Shown: in pieces, positions 15,698 to 18,534 of the stretch
Position numbering within the stretch: the stretch's first letter is position 1
How the letters are laid out: each line of letters starts with the position of its first letter
DNA from: Polynucleobacter sp. JS-JIR-II-50
GTDB taxonomy: Bacteria > Pseudomonadota > Gammaproteobacteria > Burkholderiales > Burkholderiaceae
Reading direction: 5' to 3'
DNA length: 18,534 bases
NCBI RefSeq assembly: GCF_018687895.1
Contig: NZ_CP061307.1
Location: 2,049,029 to 2,067,562 of the forward strand
The notes under the pieces: model-generated
The model's input: the letters and a program-made list of their open reading frames with translations, nothing else
Databases searched by the model: none
What the model was told of the DNA's origin: nothing
Position numbers and translations under genes: made by a program

Positions 15698-17371
15698 TTA
15701 CTTAGCGGGCTTTTTTCCAAACATCTGATTAATCTGCCACTGTTGTGCGATGGATAGAAGGTTATTGGTAACCCAATATAAAACCAAGCCGGCAGGGAAG
15801 AAGAAGAACATGATTGAAAAGACGATCGGCATGTACATCATTACCTTCGCCTGGATTGGATCTGGAGGTGTTGGGTTCAACTTCGTTTGCACAAACATCG
15901 AGACAGCCATAATGACCGGCAGAATATAGTACGGATCAGGGACTGAGAGGTCGTGAATCCACAAAACCCATGGTGCACCGCGCATCTCAACTGATGACAA
16001 CAGCACCCAATACAAAGAAATAAACACAGGAATCTGAATCACAACCGGCAAACATCCGCCCAGCGGGTTGATCTTTTCTTTGCGATACATCTCCATCATG
16101 GCTTGATTGAGCTTTTGTGGTTCACCCTTGTATTGCTCCTTCATCGCCGCCAGGCGTGGCTGCACTTCCTTCATGCGAGCCATCGACTTGTAACTTGCAG
16201 CAGATAAGGGGAAGAACACCAACTTAATTAAGATGGTCAACAGGATGATGGACCAGCCCCAGTTGCCAACATAACCGTGAATTTTTTCAAGCAGCCAGAA
16301 AATAGGTTTAGCAATAATGGTCAGATAACCGTAGTCCTTCAGCAGCTCAAAGCCTGGAGCAATCGTCTCCAAAACCTTTTCTTCTTGAGGCCCAACAAAC
16401 AATCTGGCTTTTTCTACAACGGTTGTCCCTGCGGCAACAACGCCGAGCGGTGTTTGCATACCAATTCGATACAGGCCGTTATCAATTCTGCCCGCATAAA
16501 TATCCCGCGCATCTTTGTCACCCGGAATCCAAGCGCTCGCAAAGTAATGCTGAACCATGGCGATCCAAGCTGGCTCACCTGCTGCTACTTGCGTTGGGAT
16601 GGTGATTTTGTTTTTATCTATTGCCGAGAATTCAAGCTTATTAAACTTTTCTTTGTCTGTGTAGGCAGCAGGTCCAGTAAAGGTGCTGGCTGAGAAGGCG
16701 CCGCCAAATGGGCCGATTTTTTGCTCTTGCGAAGCATCGCGCACAATTTCTGTGTACAGAACAAGGGGGTTTGGATTGTTTGTTGTTTGAGTAACGCGAT
16801 GGCCAACATCCACAACATAGCTACCAGGATTTAGGATGAATGTTTTTTCAAGCTTAACGCCGTTACGCTCACTAGCCAATACCGCAAACGGCCTACCTGA
16901 ACCATCTTTTCCTGACTGTACTAATTTGAAGGTACTCGTGTGATTTGGAAGGTCGTTGTTATTTAAAGAAATTAAACCAGAGCGTGCAAAGTATTTGTGT
17001 GTTGGCGTGTATTGAAAGAGCTCTACTGGATTTTTCTCAGCAGTTAATTCTTTTAACAACTTAGCATCAATTACATTTGCTCCGCTGGCGCTGATTTCTA
17101 ATATTAAAACGTCGTTTTGGAGTGTGAACTTTTCAGCACCCTCTATGGCGCCACCATTAACTACTGGTGTTGCGGCAACAGCCGATGCACCAGTAGTTTG
17201 CGTGGGAACATCAACCTTGCCCCCTGTTGTTACCTTATCTGACGCAACCGGGGCGCTCGCGGGGGCGCCGCCAAAAAAGGACGGCTTGCCTTCATGAACC
17301 TGCCAATTGTTGTAGAGCATAAGACCCGACATCGAGAATACTGCCCATAGAATTGTTTTTTTAAAGTCCAT
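15698..17371 (-). CDS. yidC: Membrane protein insertase YidC
   Basis: YidC inserts and folds inner-membrane proteins, alone or with SecYEG. The 557-residue protein has the Gram-negative layout. An N-terminal membrane anchor (about 5-21) is followed by an Ala/Pro/Thr-rich linker (30-75). A large periplasmic beta domain (about 80-335) precedes the conserved Oxa1/YidC insertase core (about 345-548) with five predicted membrane segments. The core starts with the amphipathic helix around 345-365. The cytoplasmic loop SMARMKEVQPRLAAMKEQYK follows the first core segment. K383 (ILIKLVFFPLS) appears to occupy the place of the groove arginine of E. coli YidC (R366). The C-terminus is basic (GKKPAK). 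The gene starts 6 bases after yidD and is probably cotranscribed with it. Confidence 0.97.
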   Translation of the reverse strand: MDFKKTILWAVFSMSGLMLYNNWQVHEGKPSFFGGAPASAPVASDKVTTGGKVDVPTQTTGASAVAATPVVNGGAIEGAEKFTLQNDVLILEISASGANVIDAKLLKELTAEKNPVELFQYTPTHKYFARSGLISLNNNDLPNHTSTFKLVQSGKDGSGRPFAVLASERNGVKLEKTFILNPGSYVVDVGHRVTQTTNNPNPLVLYTEIVRDASQEQKIGPFGGAFSASTFTGPAAYTDKEKFNKLEFSAIDKNKITIPTQVAAGEPAWIAMVQHYFASAWIPGDKDARDIYAGRIDNGLYRIGMQTPLGVVAAGTTVVEKARLFVGPQEEKVLETIAPGFELLKDYGYLTIIAKPIFWLLEKIHGYVGNWGWSIILLTILIKLVFFPLSAASYKSMARMKEVQPRLAAMKEQYKGEPQKLNQAMMEMYRKEKINPLGGCLPVVIQIPVFISLYWVLLSSVEMRGAPWVLWIHDLSVPDPYYILPVIMAVSMFVQTKLNPTPPDPIQAKVMMYMPIVFSIMFFFFPAGLVLYWVTNNLLSIAQQWQINQMFGKKPAK

Positions 17372-17377
17372 TTACAT

Positions 17378-17620
17378 TCACTTAAGTTGGTGTTTTGTAT
17401 CTTTTACAGCAGGATCATAACCGCCGTGTGACAACGGATTGCAGCGCAAAATGCGCCACACCGTTAGGCCAAAGCTTTTAATAAATCCGTAATGACTAAA
17501 GCAGTCACATGCATATTGCGAACAGCTAGGTACGTACTTACAGTGGACGCCCAAATACGGACTCAAAGCTAGTTGATATATTTTTACTAGCTTAATTGCC
17601 GCATTGTTTAAAGTTCGCAC
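17378..17620 (-). CDS. yidD: Membrane protein insertion efficiency factor YidD
   Basis: YidD is a small membrane-associated protein that helps YidC-dependent insertion. All 80 residues fit the family: an amphipathic N-terminal helix (AAIKLVKIYQLALSPYLG), the cysteine signature CKYVPSCSQYA (27-37), then WRILRCNPLSHGGYDP (55-70). The start is GTG at 17620, directly abutting the TAG of rnpA with no spacer. An AGGG lies 9 bases upstream inside rnpA, and no ATG alternative exists near the N-terminus. The abutting stop and start suggest translation by ribosomes finishing rnpA. It is directly followed by its functional partner yidC. Confidence 0.95.
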   Translation of the reverse strand: MRTLNNAAIKLVKIYQLALSPYLGVHCKYVPSCSQYACDCFSHYGFIKSFGLTVWRILRCNPLSHGGYDPAVKDTKHQLK

Positions 17621-17938
17621 CTAAAGCAGCCCTGAAATTTGAGAGCGCAAAATTTCTTTTTCTTTTTTTCTGAGTCTGCCTCGAGTTTCGCGACCGATTG
17701 GTTTTTTGAGCTTAACCACAACATCTTTGTTTAATGTGTTGGCTTGAGCCGTCCAAACCAATTCGCGAATCATCCGCTTTAGGCGGTTTCGATCAACCGC
17801 TCTTTTGGCTAACTTCTTTGCTACTGCAACCCCCAAGTCAGGCTTAACACCCTCTTGAGTGGATGCAACATACATACCCCAATACAAACTTGTCTTGGGG
17901 CGTGCTTTTAGTAATTCAGAAATCCTTGCGCTATTCAA
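17621..17938 (-). CDS. rnpA: Ribonuclease P protein component
   Basis: RnpA is the protein subunit that helps the RNase P RNA cut 5' leaders from pre-tRNAs. The 105-residue basic protein contains the family signature with the RNR box (KKLAKRAVDRNRLKRMIRE, 41-59, R50-N51-R52). The start is unusual. An in-frame TAG at 17942-17944 closes the frame just upstream, and the only start before the conserved fold is TTG at 17938. It has no visible Shine-Dalgarno and sits 8 bases after the rpmH stop. The next ATG (residue 22) would remove conserved N-terminal residues. I therefore prefer TTG with translation coupled to rpmH. The protein is slightly shorter at its N-terminus than many homologues (110-140 residues). 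Confidence 0.93.
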   Translation of the reverse strand: MNSARISELLKARPKTSLYWGMYVASTQEGVKPDLGVAVAKKLAKRAVDRNRLKRMIRELVWTAQANTLNKDVVVKLKKPIGRETRGRLRKKEKEILRSQISGLL

Positions 17939-17946
17939 TGGCTAAA

Positions 17947-18081
17947 TTAAACAGCCAAACGCTTGCGACCTTTTGCACGACGGGCATTTAAAACTGCGCG
18001 TCCGCTTTTGGTTTTCATGCGAATACGGAAACCGTGTGTACGCTTGCGACGGGTTACTGAGGGTTGGTAAGTTCTTTTCAT
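17947..18081 (-). CDS. rpmH: 50S ribosomal protein L34
   Basis: This 44-codon gene encodes L34, a small basic protein of the large ribosomal subunit. The product starts [19 protein letters not shown] and ends [11 protein letters not shown], a near-consensus L34 of the usual length with roughly 40 percent Lys plus Arg. A ribosome site (AGGGA) lies about 7 bases before the ATG. A longer open frame covering the same bases (17942-18133) in another phase is not real. rpmH heads the rpmH-rnpA-yidD-yidC-mnmE series, and its own promoter candidate lies at 18105-18133. dnaA diverges from it across the presumed replication origin. Confidence 0.98.
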
Positions 18082-18104
18082 GTTCGATCCCTGGAAAACC
18101 AAGT

Positions 18105-18133
18105 ATTTTCCTTGTTGCGGAGCAAAAGGTCAA
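18105..18133 (-). promoter_or_regulatory. Probable rpmH operon promoter
   Basis: On the minus strand TTGACC (18133 to 18128, 5 of 6 to consensus) is followed after exactly 17 bases by GAAAAT (18110 to 18105, 4 of 6). Transcription would begin near 18098, giving a 5' leader of roughly 15-20 bases that contains the AGGGA ribosome site of rpmH. This is the best sigma-70 pair in the interval. Confidence 0.5.
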
Positions 18134-18161
18134 TCAATCTCGATGAATATGTAGGTGTTTT

Positions 18162-18209
18162 TCTCTATTTTTAATGAAATTTCTCTTAAATCATTAATTT
18201 AAATAGAGA
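18162..18209. repeat. Long imperfect AT-rich palindrome at oriC
   Basis: The left arm TCTCTATTTTTAATGA (18162-18177) matches the right arm in two blocks: TCATTAA (18191-18197) and AAATAGAGA (18201-18209). The arms differ only by a 3-base TTT insertion (18198-18200), giving 16 paired bases around a 13-base loop (18178-18190). The right arm is followed by a run of five T. The element lies immediately next to the DnaA-box array and probably belongs to the unwinding region, although a cruciform or terminator-like role is possible. Confidence 0.75.
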
Positions 18210-18217
18210 TTTTTCTA

Positions 18218-18248
18218 TTATTCACAAGTTATCCACAGCTTTTCCACG
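18218..18248 (+). promoter_or_regulatory. Three tandem DnaA boxes at 11-base pitch
   Basis: TTATTCACA (18218-18226), TTATCCACA (18229-18237) and TTTTCCACG (18240-18248) lie in the same orientation with 2-base gaps, so they start every 11 bases. The second is the perfect consensus box and the first fits the relaxed TTATNCACA. The third has two mismatches and is a weak candidate. The one-turn pitch would place DnaA monomers on the same face of the helix. Confidence 0.75.
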
Positions 18249-18258
18249 TTTTTGTTGC

Positions 18259-18288
18259 TTGTGGATAACTTTGGAGCATCGCTACAAT
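18259..18288 (+). promoter_or_regulatory. Candidate dnaA promoter
   Basis: TACAAT (18283-18288, 5 of 6 to the -10 consensus) lies 18 bases after TTGTGG (18259-18264, weak -35). Transcription would begin around 18295, only about 10 bases before the dnaA ATG, leaving little room for a ribosome site. The -35 region coincides with a DnaA box. Confidence 0.4.
18260..18268 (-). promoter_or_regulatory. Perfect DnaA box overlapping the dnaA promoter
   Basis: TGTGGATAA on the plus strand is a perfect TTATCCACA box on the minus strand, opposite in orientation to the tandem array. It overlaps the candidate -35 element of dnaA, as expected for DnaA repressing its own gene. Confidence 0.85.
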
Positions 18289-18303
18289 GGATCCTCCAAA
18301 AAT

Positions 18304-18534
18304 ATGAGCAACTTACACAATCCTCCCGCCTTGAATTCAATTAGCCCACTGGGGTTCTGGGATGATGCTATCGGCATTTTATCCCGCGAACTGTCACCCC
18401 AACAGTTTAAAACATGGATTCAACCCCTTACTCTATTATCTTTTATTGAAAGTGATGACTCACTAACAATTGGAGCCCCCAATCGATTTAAACTGGATTG
18501 GACCAAAAAGACATTTGCTGACCGATTCCAAGAG
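18304..18534 (+). CDS. dnaA: Chromosomal replication initiator DnaA (5' part, cut by window edge)
   Basis: The frame is open from the ATG at 18304 to the end of the window (77 codons) and is incomplete at its 3' end. The encoded residues match DnaA domain I, which contacts the DnaB helicase and other partners. FWDDAIGILSRELSPQQFKT is followed by WIQPLTLLSF and the typical segment APNRFKLDWTKKTFADRFQE. The AAA+ and DNA-binding domains lie outside. DnaA opens the origin by binding 9-mer boxes, several of which sit directly upstream. The ribosome site is weak. Divergence from rpmH across the box cluster is the standard arrangement. Confidence 0.95.
   Translation, partial: MSNLHNPPALNSISPLGFWDDAIGILSRELSPQQFKTWIQPLTLLSFIESDDSLTIGAPNRFKLDWTKKTFADRFQE

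Larger units (their letters stand above)
18154..18268. other. Probable chromosomal replication origin (oriC) between rpmH and dnaA
   Basis: The divergent rpmH-dnaA gap contains an AT-rich tract (18154-18222) flanked by a cluster of DnaA-box 9-mers (18218-18268). Two of these are the perfect TTATCCACA sequence, in opposite orientation. An AT-rich unwinding region beside clustered DnaA boxes next to dnaA is the usual make-up of a bacterial oriC, and an rpmH-dnaA location is known in other proteobacteria. The sequence cannot prove origin activity. The dnaA-dnaN gap, outside this window, could hold more of the origin. Confidence 0.7.

Noticed and set aside
17942..18133. Minus-strand 63-codon open frame at the rpmH locus
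   Set aside because: It is a different phase of the same strand. The L34 protein is encoded in the other frame at 17947-18081 with a near-consensus sequence and a ribosome site.

Overview
The window looks like core chromosome of a betaproteobacterium of the Burkholderiales, most likely Polynucleobacter or a close relative. This is a judgement from protein sequences, moderate base composition and gene order (dnaA / rpmH-rnpA-yidD-yidC-mnmE beside the origin, and a def-fmt-htpX-rsmB-DUF4390-NtrY/X-like cluster); no database was searched. The right edge carries what appears to be the replication origin. No insertion sequence, prophage or CRISPR array was seen, and no gene-free stretch exceeds 300 bases. 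The longest are 8342-8564 and 18082-18303.

Layout, left to right. Bases 1-104 hold nothing I can name. A tRNA-Phe (139-214, minus) has its own promoter and a clear intrinsic terminator. Next comes a tightly packed minus-strand cluster read from def (7595) down to a response regulator (316): peptide deformylase, Met-tRNA formyltransferase, HtpX protease, RsmB rRNA methyltransferase, an exported DUF4390 protein, an NtrY-like sensor kinase and a short NtrX-like regulator. Spacing is -4 to +8 bases, so it is probably one operon. It links protein N-terminus maturation and ribosome modification to membrane quality control and an envelope-sensing two-component system.

Divergent from def are dprA (7667-8341) and a long topoisomerase III gene, topB (8565-11237), both on the plus strand. 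They are the only head-on genes if replication runs leftward from the origin near 18.2 kb. The 3' end of topB overlaps the convergent FAD oxidoreductase gene mnmC by 169 bases. Upstream of mnmC on the minus strand lie pckG (GTP-dependent PEP carboxykinase) and mnmE, the tRNA U34 GTPase.

The classic origin-flanking block rpmH-rnpA-yidD-yidC follows, also on the minus strand. rpmH (17947-18081) is only 44 codons. Between rpmH and the divergent, truncated dnaA (18304 to the edge) lies an AT-rich stretch with a long imperfect palindrome and four DnaA-box-like 9-mers, three of them at an 11-base pitch.

Most of the window is ordinary housekeeping sequence. The points worth a second look are the topB/mnmC tail-to-tail overprinting, the regulator without an AAA+ domain, the minimal DprA, the oriC architecture, and several unusual starts (TTG for rsmB and rnpA, GTG for topB and yidD, and a possibly leaderless def).
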